From JBHHYN01 sp046757565 (lineage in GTDB: Bacteria > Pseudomonadota > Gammaproteobacteria > Eutrophobiales > Eutrophobiaceae), in NCBI GenBank assembly GCA_046757565.1, contig JBHHYN010000086.1, positions 1-12,251 of the forward strand: 12,251 nt of DNA, written 5' to 3'. The notes under the pieces were generated by a model. That model saw nothing but the letters and a program-made list of their open reading frames with translations, was not told the origin of the DNA and did no database searches. This document shows, in pieces, positions 6,206 through 12,251 of this stretch. Position numbers and translations under genes: made by a program. Position 1 is the first letter of the stretch, and the number at the start of each line of letters is the position of its first letter.

Positions 6206-6986
6206 CGCGAATATAAGGCAGACGTTTACCATGTCAGGGAAAGGCCCCCATCATTTATTGCTGGTCTGGCTGATACTCACCGGACTGATCATTTTTTCCC
6301 TGTTCATCGCCTGGCATGAACATATTCTTATGCTGTTATACAGCGGCGACAAGAGCCGGATCTCCTGGGCTATTACCCTGCTTTATATTTTAATCACCTT
6401 CCATTGCGGCAGGCGTGTATGGTTCATTTCCAACCAGATAAATGCCTCCATGTCTGCCAGAAATATAATTTTAAGTGAACAGAAACCCGACATTAAACTC
6501 ATAGAGGGAAATATTTATATCAATGATAAAACCGTATTGCCCGAATGCATCTTGACGGATTGTATTCACGACCATATTTATAAATCGAACCATACAGCAA
6601 AAAACGGAAATTTCGAGTCATTAACCGGTAATACGGATTTAATGGAAGTCTATGAATCCAGGCTCAAGAATCCACATGAAATCGGGTGGTTTCTGACGGA
6701 CCTTATGATTAAACTTGGATTGCTGGGCACAATTGTCGGCTTTGTCCTGATGTTGGGATCGGTTGCCAACGTGACAGATTTCGATGTCAACAGCATGCAA
6801 CATATTCTGAAAAGCATGAGCGCAGGAATGGGCACCGCCCTGTATACGACGTTTGCCGGGCTGGTTTGCAGTATACTGGCAGGCATACAATATCATATGC
6901 TGGATCAGGGGGCTGACGAATTGGTACAAACAGCCACACATATAACCCAGATATATGTATTGCCAAAACTGAAACAACAGGTCTGA
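6183..6986 (+). CDS. MotA/TolQ/ExbB-type proton channel subunit
   Basis: 267 residues from the ATG at 6183, where GGA lies five bases upstream. A start at 6231 is also plausible, and 6150 less so. Four hydrophobic segments are seen: about 25-44, 61-79, 176-198 and 217-236. Between the second and third is a soluble stretch of about 95 residues. The last two carry the family signature: LGLLGTIVGFVLML (178-191), then MSAGMGTALYTTFAGLVCSI (212-231), with the polar Thr residues that line the ion path in ExbB, TolQ and MotA. Members form a ring around a dimer of the TolR/ExbD/MotB-type partner and turn ion flow into mechanical work. Five bases separate it from a gene that encodes just such a partner. 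The sequence is not close enough to TolQ, ExbB or MotA to use those names. Confidence 0.88.
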   Translation: MKNSRNHDANIRQTFTMSGKGPHHLLLVWLILTGLIIFSLFIAWHEHILMLLYSGDKSRISWAITLLYILITFHCGRRVWFISNQINASMSARNIILSEQKPDIKLIEGNIYINDKTVLPECILTDCIHDHIYKSNHTAKNGNFESLTGNTDLMEVYESRLKNPHEIGWFLTDLMIKLGLLGTIVGFVLMLGSVANVTDFDVNSMQHILKSMSAGMGTALYTTFAGLVCSILAGIQYHMLDQGADELVQTATHITQIYVLPKLKQQV

Positions 6987-6991
6987 TAGCA

Positions 6992-7585
6992 GTGAAAAAC
7001 CGAAGGCGCCACCAATCCGATCCCTTTACCGATCTGCTGTTTAATGCCCTGCTGGGATTTACCTTCCTTTTTCTCATTGCAATCATGTTTATGAATCCGG
7101 AAGCCAAAACAGGCATTATTAACCCCAAGGCCGAGTACATACTTACCGTCACCTGGGCGGACAACAATCCGGACGATATCGATACCTGGGTCGAGGATCC
7201 TGAAGGCCGGGTAGTCTGGTTCAGAAACCCCGAAGCCGGATTATTAAATCTGGATCGGGATGACAGAGGCCTTATAAACGATACCATAACGGTGAACGGG
7301 GAGGAGATAAGGAATCCCCTGAACCAGGAGGTGGTAACGATACGCGGTGTGGTACATGGCGAATACGTAGTAAATCTTCACTACTACGCATCTGTAACCC
7401 ATAAACCCGTTGATGTGAATGTCAAGCTCGTCAAGGTAAATCCTGCATTGAAAGTTATCTATTACGGGAGTGTTACATTGGAGAAGGCGGGTGTTGAGAA
7501 AACCGTGTTACGTTTCCGGATTGGGAGTAATGGCAAAGTATCCGGAATTAATTTCCTGCCGAAAAAACTTGTGTCTATCGGCTAG
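6992..7585 (+). CDS. TolR/ExbD-like stator partner with unusual periplasmic domain
   Basis: 197 residues from a GTG start, five bases after the channel subunit. A basic N-terminus (KNRRRH) is followed by one membrane helix (about 14-34). Its beginning, PFTDLLFNALLGFTFLF, lines up with the TolR/ExbD motif in which a single Asp carries protons, here Asp14. The periplasmic remainder is not the ExbD/TolR or OmpA-like domain. It is a beta-rich region with ADNNPDDIDTWVEDPEGRVVWF, then EAGLLNLDRDDRG and NQEVVTIRGVVHGEYVVNLHYYA. The Asp-rich D-x-D pattern and the hydrophobic repeats recall YfaP/DUF2135-type beta domains, but this likeness is by eye. I infer a two-part stator with a new output domain reaching into the periplasm. 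Confidence 0.78.
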   Translation: MKNRRRHQSDPFTDLLFNALLGFTFLFLIAIMFMNPEAKTGIINPKAEYILTVTWADNNPDDIDTWVEDPEGRVVWFRNPEAGLLNLDRDDRGLINDTITVNGEEIRNPLNQEVVTIRGVVHGEYVVNLHYYASVTHKPVDVNVKLVKVNPALKVIYYGSVTLEKAGVEKTVLRFRIGSNGKVSGINFLPKKLVSIG

Positions 7586-7603
7586 GCAATCACATCAATT
7601 CAT

Positions 7604-7609
7604 AAGGGG
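7604..7609 (+). promoter_or_regulatory. Ribosome binding site that decides a TTG start
   Basis: AAGGGG at 7604-7609 lies seven bases before the TTG at 7617. It is the best translation signal in this stretch. It favours the TTG over the upstream in-frame ATGs (7470, 7530), which would overlap the previous gene by 56-116 bases, and over the ATG at 7632. Confidence 0.6.
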
Positions 7610-7616
7610 CCAGCAA

Positions 7617-8138
7617 TTGTTCACACTTGGAATGTCCGGACTCATCGCAGCATACGTTCTTGTTGCTGTTTTGCTGCTCAGCATTAATCTGTACTCAAAC
7701 TGGCCATGGCAGGTTAAGGCCGGCACTATTGTCGTCACCACAGCATTCTATATAGTCAGCTACATTTCCATACCACCTCTGCTGGGCTGGCCGACCAGGG
7801 ACTATCCCCCCGGGAAATTCCGTCTCATTGCCACCCATGTCCAGCAACCTGACAAATTAACGGGAGATAAGGGTGCAATCTATATCTGGCTGACGCGAAT
7901 CGAGGACCTGGAATCAGCTGACCCGCCGCGGGCCTATAAACTACCCTATTCGGCCGCCCTGCATGAAACAATAATCAATGCCAATGCCAAACTGAACAAG
8001 GGAATGCCGCAAATGGGCGAATTTAGAAAGCCTGATAATCCCAACGTAGCCGTGATAACAGACCCGTCACAGATTGGACAGAAATCGCTTGATATCCACT
8101 TTTATGACTTGCCCGATCCCCTGTATCCTGATAAGTAA
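7617..8138 (+). CDS. Two-helix membrane protein of unknown family in the motor operon
   Basis: 173 residues from the TTG at 7617. Two membrane helices (about 7-25 and 36-56) form an N-terminal hairpin. They are followed by a soluble part beginning GWPTRDYPPGKFRL, then GAIYIWLTRIED and PRAYKLPYSAALHE. With such a short loop between helices, the soluble part and the N-terminus should both face the cytoplasm, though orientation cannot be proved from sequence. I do not recognise a named domain. The conserved-looking PRAYKLPYS block suggests a defined protein family rather than a random frame. It lies 31 bases after the TolR/ExbD-like gene and one base before the vWA-FHA gene, so it is very likely a third membrane component of the same complex. 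Confidence 0.75.
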   Translation: MFTLGMSGLIAAYVLVAVLLLSINLYSNWPWQVKAGTIVVTTAFYIVSYISIPPLLGWPTRDYPPGKFRLIATHVQQPDKLTGDKGAIYIWLTRIEDLESADPPRAYKLPYSAALHETIINANAKLNKGMPQMGEFRKPDNPNVAVITDPSQIGQKSLDIHFYDLPDPLYPDK

Positions 8139-8139
8139 C

Positions 8140-9642
8140 ATGACGCCACGATATCCTGAACGATCGCTGTACCTCGTCATCCTGGTATTCCTGATTACCC
8201 CGGATCTGGCTGCCCGGAGTATATTGACAGACATGCTCGACCTCACGTGTACGCCGGCGACCGGAGCAAGGCTTGACTGCGGTTACAGGCTGCTCCAGCA
8301 CGGGCCCATTTCCGACATCCATGCCAGTCTTCCGGGCGCCAACCTCAGTATTGTTGAAAACGAATCCTATCCCTGGAGCGATGGCTTGACTGCGATTCTG
8401 TTTCTGGTCGATACCAGTGATCCAGCCAGACAGAATGTCATCGACAGGAACATAGAGCAGATTGCAGTGTTTTTACGGGCGGCCAGACCGCACCACAGGA
8501 TGGGTCTTGCCAGTTTTGACAAGGATTTACAGGTTGAGGCGCCTGTTGGTACGCCATTAACAGATATAGGCACGATGGCAAAATCACTGCGCGCTGTGGG
8601 TAAAACAACTGAACTTTACCGCAATGTGATTAGGGCCATCGCAATGATGGCTGGAATCGAAGCGGACCGGAAAGCGATATTCCTGTTCTCTGACGGGCAG
8701 GCAGAGGACAAGGCCTATTTCCATCAGGATGTCATCAAAGCCGCCAGAGAGGCCGGTGTTATTATAAATGGACTCGGCTATCCCCGATCGGTATCCCTGT
8801 CAGTGGCGTTACAGACCCTGCGCAGACTCAGTGAAGAAACAGGCGGCCTGTATGTTGAAGCCGATAACCGTTTCGATTTACCTGACGCCTTTCTGGAATC
8901 ACCTTTTGATAATATCGACAGTGGCGGACGTTTTGCCATTGATCTGGCAACACTGCCGGCGAGGAGGAGCGGCGCCAATCCCCGCATCGAATTGACCTTT
9001 GCCTCGGATAGCGGCGATATACGGATACCGGTACCATTGCCCGTCAGCGTTGAAACTGGACTACCTCCAGCACCGGTGGCAGCATTAACTCCCGCACCTC
9101 CACAAACACCCGCTATAAAAGTTATTACCCCCCCCCCTGAACCACAGAATGTTGATCTGTGGGTATGGTATGGGATACCCATTTTACTGGCTATCCTGAC
9201 AGTCCTGGTGGTGATAACCATCATTGTCATCGTCCAGCAAAAGGGAATTAAAGGCCTGTTAAAGGCGTCCAGTCCTACGGAATTCAGGCCGTTCGCCTAC
9301 CTCGTGGTCCAGGATGAAAAAAGGACACGCTACCCGATAACAAGCACGACATGGCGTATTGGCCGCACCAGAGATAATGAATTAACCCTGCAAGACAGTT
9401 CTGTTTCCAGAAGGCACGCAGAGATCCAACGCTACAGTAACGGCAAATTTATTATATTCGATGTAGATTCGCTCAATGGAGTGTATGTGAATGAGGAAAA
9501 AATCAAAAAGAAACGGCTTCAGGAAGGTGATATCATCGAAATTGGTGATATCTATTTGCGATTTACCCTCTACGCATCGGACTTCCAGTTGGATGAAGAC
9601 ACCATTGCGCAACATACCAAGGCACCTGCGGTCGGTGCCTAG
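8140..9642 (+). CDS. vWA domain - membrane helix - FHA domain protein
   Basis: 500 residues from the ATG at 8140, one base after the previous stop. Order: signal peptide (1-25); vWA domain (about 84-255) with the metal site only partly kept (DTSDP at 91-95 in place of DxSxS, then SDGQ at 184-187); a beta-like stretch (265-305); a Pro-rich linker (309-337); one membrane helix (about 341-366); and an FHA domain (about 386-478) with GRT (408-410), SVSRRHAEI (421-429) and DSLNGVYVN (443-451). Those FHA residues are the ones that hold phosphothreonine, so binding should be intact. The vWA part faces the periplasm and the FHA part the cytoplasm. A C10 run (9128-9137) codes for the end of the linker. 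Closing the operon, it may couple a Ser/Thr kinase signal to the motor; no such kinase is in the window. Confidence 0.92.
   Translation: MTPRYPERSLYLVILVFLITPDLAARSILTDMLDLTCTPATGARLDCGYRLLQHGPISDIHASLPGANLSIVENESYPWSDGLTAILFLVDTSDPARQNVIDRNIEQIAVFLRAARPHHRMGLASFDKDLQVEAPVGTPLTDIGTMAKSLRAVGKTTELYRNVIRAIAMMAGIEADRKAIFLFSDGQAEDKAYFHQDVIKAAREAGVIINGLGYPRSVSLSVALQTLRRLSEETGGLYVEADNRFDLPDAFLESPFDNIDSGGRFAIDLATLPARRSGANPRIELTFASDSGDIRIPVPLPVSVETGLPPAPVAALTPAPPQTPAIKVITPPPEPQNVDLWVWYGIPILLAILTVLVVITIIVIVQQKGIKGLLKASSPTEFRPFAYLVVQDEKRTRYPITSTTWRIGRTRDNELTLQDSSVSRRHAEIQRYSNGKFIIFDVDSLNGVYVNEEKIKKKRLQEGDIIEIGDIYLRFTLYASDFQLDEDTIAQHTKAPAVGA
9128..9137 (+). repeat. Ten-base poly-C tract inside the vWA-FHA gene
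   Basis: Ten consecutive C bases encode the Pro-Pro-Pro part of the linker (ITPPPE, residues 329-334) just before the membrane helix. Such a run is prone to slippage. A change of one base would leave an exported vWA fragment without membrane helix or FHA domain. The tract is a direct observation; on-off switching is inference. Confidence 0.9.
9620..9640. terminator. Hairpin at the convergent junction (weak terminator candidate)
   Basis: AGGCACC (9620-9626) pairs with GGTGCCT (9634-9640) across a 7-base loop, ending at the stop codon of the vWA-FHA gene. tilS ends 25 bases away on the other strand. There is no T tract on either side, so it is at best a weak or rho-assisted stop. Confidence 0.3.
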
Positions 9643-9667
9643 CCCGCACGTTGCCGAAGGAGACGAT

Positions 9668-11026
9668 CTACTTTCGACCGACTACGGTAATATCCTTGAA
9701 GCCGTTCCATGTAATTTGCCAGGAGCGTTCATCTCTCCTGGCGGAGAATTCCTCATCGATCCAGAAACCAGGTACCGCTGCCAGCCGTGCTTCGATGAAT
9801 AATAGTGGTATGCGATTGCGATACCAGGGGGGTACGCCGCATTCCTGAAACAGCTTTTTTAACTCCTGATGGTGGTTCCGGCCCACGGGTTTGATGCTTT
9901 CCCCGCCGCAACGATACCGGACCTCTATACCATTACCTGCACAGGCAACGGCCCTTATCCCATTCCCTATGCCGGCCGCCGCCATTAATACTCCGTGGGT
10001 GACTGGACAGGGTTGATCCAGTCGCCATGGTATTACTTGACTGCTATCGTGTTTTGCAAGTGGTTTTAAAACAAACAGGGAATCCCGGTAACGCCTGACT
10101 TCCACGCCCGGCCACGATACACAGGGGACGGCATCGTGTTTTGATTGGATAACGTCGTGTAGAATATGCCGGAGTACCCCGGCATCCGGCGCCGGATAGT
10201 GCAAACTGTTCAGCCAGTAACGAATAACGTTTTTTTGTCTACCTTGGGAAAGTTTCCTGAGGTCGGGGATATTCAGAGTCCTGAATTCCGGCTCGAAGAG
10301 ATCCTTTAAATCCAGTTTGGCGAGTTCATTTTGTAATTCAACAGATTCAGCCTGATGGGATGCGGCGCGGGTTAATGCATTGGTCAGCGCAGGCCATCGT
10401 TCAACGAGTACCGGCACGACACGGTGCCTGAGATAATTGCGATCATAACCGGTATGCCGGTTACTATCGTCTTCCACCCAGGCCAGACCTCTCTCACTTG
10501 CATAGACTTCAAGCTGTTGTCTGCTTGATTGCAACAACGGCCTTGCATGCCAGCCTGCGCCGAAGCGGCGCAAACCGGGCATTGCCGACAAACCCTTTGC
10601 GCCGGCGCCCCGCAATAGTTGCAGTAATAACGTCTCCGCCTGATCGTCTTTATGATGCGCAGTCAATAATATCTCATCACGTTCCAGGTTCCGTTCGAAC
10701 TCCTGGTAGCGCAGTTGCCTGGCCCATGCTTCCGGACTTTCCCCTTGAGGGCATGAGGCATCGATTCTTACTATGGTTAACTCCACGCCAAGATCATCGC
10801 ATATTCTGCTGCAATGCCCTGACCATTCCGAGGAATAGCCGCTGATACCGTGATCGACATGTATGGCGGCGAGTGTTCCCATTATTTCATCCCTCAGCAC
10901 ACAAAGAGCGTCCAGGAGCACGTGTGAATCCAGCCCGCCGCTATAGGCTATGCGGTAACACCCGGTTGCAGGCAGTGCTTTAAGTGAAACAAGCAGATTG
11001 GTTACGACAATTGATGAGGCGGTCAA
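9668..11026 (-). CDS. tilS: tRNA(Ile)-lysidine synthetase
   Basis: 452 residues, near the usual size for long-form TilS. It joins lysine to C34 of the CAU-anticodon tRNA-Ile using ATP, which makes that tRNA read AUA; this is essential in bacteria. Seen: the PP-loop SGGLDS (29-34) of the N-type ATP pyrophosphatase domain, HVDHGIS (56-62), the HHKDDQAETLLLQLLRG block (124-140), VEDDSN (184-189) and RNYLRHRVVP (196-205), followed by the middle domain and a full C-terminal tRNA-binding domain. The start is a TTG with no clear ribosome binding site; an in-frame stop five codons upstream and no nearby ATG leave little choice. It follows accA on the same strand, separated by a hairpin cluster. Confidence 0.96.
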   Translation of the reverse strand: MTASSIVVTNLLVSLKALPATGCYRIAYSGGLDSHVLLDALCVLRDEIMGTLAAIHVDHGISGYSSEWSGHCSRICDDLGVELTIVRIDASCPQGESPEAWARQLRYQEFERNLERDEILLTAHHKDDQAETLLLQLLRGAGAKGLSAMPGLRRFGAGWHARPLLQSSRQQLEVYASERGLAWVEDDSNRHTGYDRNYLRHRVVPVLVERWPALTNALTRAASHQAESVELQNELAKLDLKDLFEPEFRTLNIPDLRKLSQGRQKNVIRYWLNSLHYPAPDAGVLRHILHDVIQSKHDAVPCVSWPGVEVRRYRDSLFVLKPLAKHDSSQVIPWRLDQPCPVTHGVLMAAAGIGNGIRAVACAGNGIEVRYRCGGESIKPVGRNHHQELKKLFQECGVPPWYRNRIPLLFIEARLAAVPGFWIDEEFSARRDERSWQITWNGFKDITVVGRK

Positions 11027-11091
11027 TGCAGTCAGAATGTTATATCAATAACAATAGCAGGGAGACAGTATAATCAAATATATTTCGCCAA

Positions 11092-11185
11092 CGGGGCTGG
11101 CACCCCGCAGGCGGCCAAAGGGGAGATCTGCGCTTCTCCCCTTTGGAAACCCCATCGCTAATGCCCCCGTGGCAAAACCACGGGG
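11092..11185. repeat. Hairpin cluster between accA and tilS
   Basis: Three perfect inverted repeats lie in the 166-base gap: 11092-11096/11103-11107 (5 bp), 11115-11126/11135-11146 (12 bp) and 11165-11172/11178-11185 (8 bp, loop CAAAA). Read along the - strand, none is followed by a proper T run, so they are not standard terminators of accA. They resemble the GC-stem, A-rich-loop palindromes at 1143-1240 and may be REP-like elements or mRNA-stabilising stems within an accA-tilS transcript. Confidence 0.6.
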
Positions 11186-11192
11186 AAAAAAT

Positions 11193-12140
11193 TTATTTAA
11201 TAAAACCACAGGCTCTTAATTTTTTTTGCCGCCGTTCCAGTAATTCTTCCGGACTGAGCTGCTGCAACGCTAAAAGTTCTTCCTTAACAACAGTCTTGAC
11301 GCTCTGTGCCACAGCATCATAATCCCGATGCGCACCACCCAGAGGTTCCTGAATGATTGCATCCACGACCCCAATCTCTTTCAGACGCTGAGATGTGATT
11401 CCCATGGCCACGGCTGCCTCCTCCGCCTTGTCCGCGCTCTTCCAGAGTATGGACGCGCATCCCTCCGGTGAAATGACGGCATAGGTACTGTATTCCAACA
11501 TGAACACCCTGTCTGCCACGCCGATAGCCAGTGCGCCGCCGGATCCACCTTCCCCAATGACCACTGCAATAACCGGTGTTTTGAGCTCCGACATGACGAG
11601 TAAATTTCTCGCTATTGCCTCGCTCTGACAGCGTTCCTCCGCACCAATACCGGGATAAGCTCCCGGGGTATCGATAAATGTCAATACCGGCAATTCGAAG
11701 CGTTCCGCCAGCAGCATGATACGCATGGCCTTCCGGTAACCTTCGGGTTTAGGCATACCGTAATTTCTGTAAATCCTTTCCTTGATATCCCTGCCTTTCT
11801 GGTGACCGATTACAGCAACGGGGATCGAGTCCAGTCTTGCCAGTCCTGTTACGATTGCCGGATCATCCGCAAAACTGCGGTCCCCGTGCAACTCAGTGAA
11901 ACCGGTAAAGACTCTTTCGATATAATCGAGTGTGTAGGGACGCTGTGAGTGCCTGGCTACCTGGGCTATCTGCCATGCAGTCAGTTCTGAAAATATAGAT
12001 GCTGTAAGTTCATTACTGTGTTTCTGCAGACGGCTAATCTCTTCGTTGATATTGATCTCCGTATCATCACCGACATACCGCAATTCCTCAATCTTGGCCT
12101 CCAGTTCGGCAATAGGTTGTTCGAAATCCAGAAAATTCAT
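11193..12140 (-). CDS. accA: Acetyl-CoA carboxylase carboxyltransferase subunit alpha
   Basis: 315 residues, matching the usual length of about 319. With the AccD subunit it moves the carboxyl group from carboxybiotin-AccB to acetyl-CoA, giving malonyl-CoA for fatty acid synthesis, in the cytoplasm. Seen: the N-terminal helical region starting MNFLDFEQPIAELEAKI, FTELHGDRSFADDPAIV (81-97), GHQKGRD (112-118), FIDTPGAYPGIGAEER (155-170) and the Gly-rich oxyanion-hole segment GEGGSGGALAIG (196-207), followed by YAVISPEGCASILWK. All expected blocks are intact. The ATG at 12140 has no obvious ribosome binding site. It begins 21 bases after a possible upstream gene end, so it may be translated within a longer transcript. 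Confidence 0.98.
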   Translation of the reverse strand: MNFLDFEQPIAELEAKIEELRYVGDDTEININEEISRLQKHSNELTASIFSELTAWQIAQVARHSQRPYTLDYIERVFTGFTELHGDRSFADDPAIVTGLARLDSIPVAVIGHQKGRDIKERIYRNYGMPKPEGYRKAMRIMLLAERFELPVLTFIDTPGAYPGIGAEERCQSEAIARNLLVMSELKTPVIAVVIGEGGSGGALAIGVADRVFMLEYSTYAVISPEGCASILWKSADKAEEAAVAMGITSQRLKEIGVVDAIIQEPLGGAHRDYDAVAQSVKTVVKEELLALQQLSPEELLERRQKKLRACGFIK

Positions 12141-12161
12141 TTTACGATAATATCATTTCAT

Positions 12162-12251
12162 TTATGTCTTCAACCCGCTCAGTTTTGCAGCGATATATAT
12201 TTTTGGGTCTTCAGCAGAATCTGTGGGTTGATATATAAACAGTAGCCCGTC
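12162..12251 (-). CDS. Possible 3' end of an upstream gene (partial)
   Basis: On the - strand a frame is open from the window edge to a TAA at 12162-12164, giving 29 codons that end in IAAKLSGLKT. It stops 21 bases before accA, as an upstream operon gene would. I do not recognise the protein; it does not look like the end of DnaE, the common neighbour. A frame this short can be open by chance, so the call is weak. Confidence 0.3.
   Translation of the reverse strand, partial: DGLLFIYQPTDSAEDPKIYIAAKLSGLKT

Noticed and set aside
6787..7287. 166-codon - strand frame across the channel and TolR/ExbD-like genes
   Set aside because: It is antisense to two recognisable membrane proteins, is Ser/Arg-rich like a shadow frame, and has no start signal.
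6183..9642. Zorya-type phage defence system
   Set aside because: The channel subunit fits, but the partner lacks the OmpA-like domain of ZorB and no ZorC, ZorD or ZorE protein is present.
11165..11185. Rho-independent terminator of accA
   Set aside because: The T-rich side lies before, not after, the stem in the direction of accA transcription, so it does not have terminator layout.

Overview
The window looks like ordinary chromosome from a gammaproteobacterium of moderate GC. Evidence for this is the accA-tilS pair on one strand (the usual gammaproteobacterial neighbourhood downstream of dnaE), a sigma-54 type two-component pair, a TVP38/DedA-like membrane protein and a DUF1244 protein. A small peptide gene at 4751-4852 matches PqqA, the precursor of the cofactor PQQ. 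This suggests an organism with PQQ-dependent dehydrogenases, possibly a methylotroph or sulfur/alcohol oxidiser. The genus cannot be fixed from the sequence alone.

Layout. 1-113: no gene seen. 114-764 (+): TVP38-type membrane protein, convergent with a DUF1244 protein at 798-1094 (-). 1095-1584: about 490 bases without a gene, packed with short hairpins and degenerate repeats. 1585-4502 (-): NtrC-type response regulator and its membrane histidine kinase, overlapping by four bases. 4503-4750: divergent control region with an AT-rich inverted repeat, a sigma-54-like element and two leader hairpins. 4751-4852 (+): pqqA-like peptide gene, closed by a strong rho-independent terminator at 4943-4973. 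No other pqq gene is present.

5071-9642 (+): six tightly packed genes that read as one operon. They encode an L,D-transpeptidase, a DUF302 protein, a MotA/TolQ/ExbB-type proton channel subunit, a TolR/ExbD-like subunit whose single membrane helix carries the expected Asp, a two-helix membrane protein, and a large protein with a periplasmic vWA domain, one membrane helix and a cytoplasmic FHA domain. A run of ten C bases lies in the vWA-FHA gene. I regard this set as the most interesting content: a probable ion-driven envelope machine with a phosphothreonine-reading (FHA) arm that does not match Tol, Ton, Mot or Zorya.

9668-11026 (-): tilS. 11027-11192: a second hairpin cluster. 11193-12140 (-): accA. 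12162-12251 (-): possible 3' end of a gene upstream of accA.

The parts appear to form three units. The first is basic metabolism and translation (accA, tilS). The second is a two-component system that may control the divergent pqqA transcript. The third is the envelope motor/vWA-FHA operon, whose first gene is a peptidoglycan cross-linking enzyme and which therefore probably acts at the cell wall. The links between units are inference from position.
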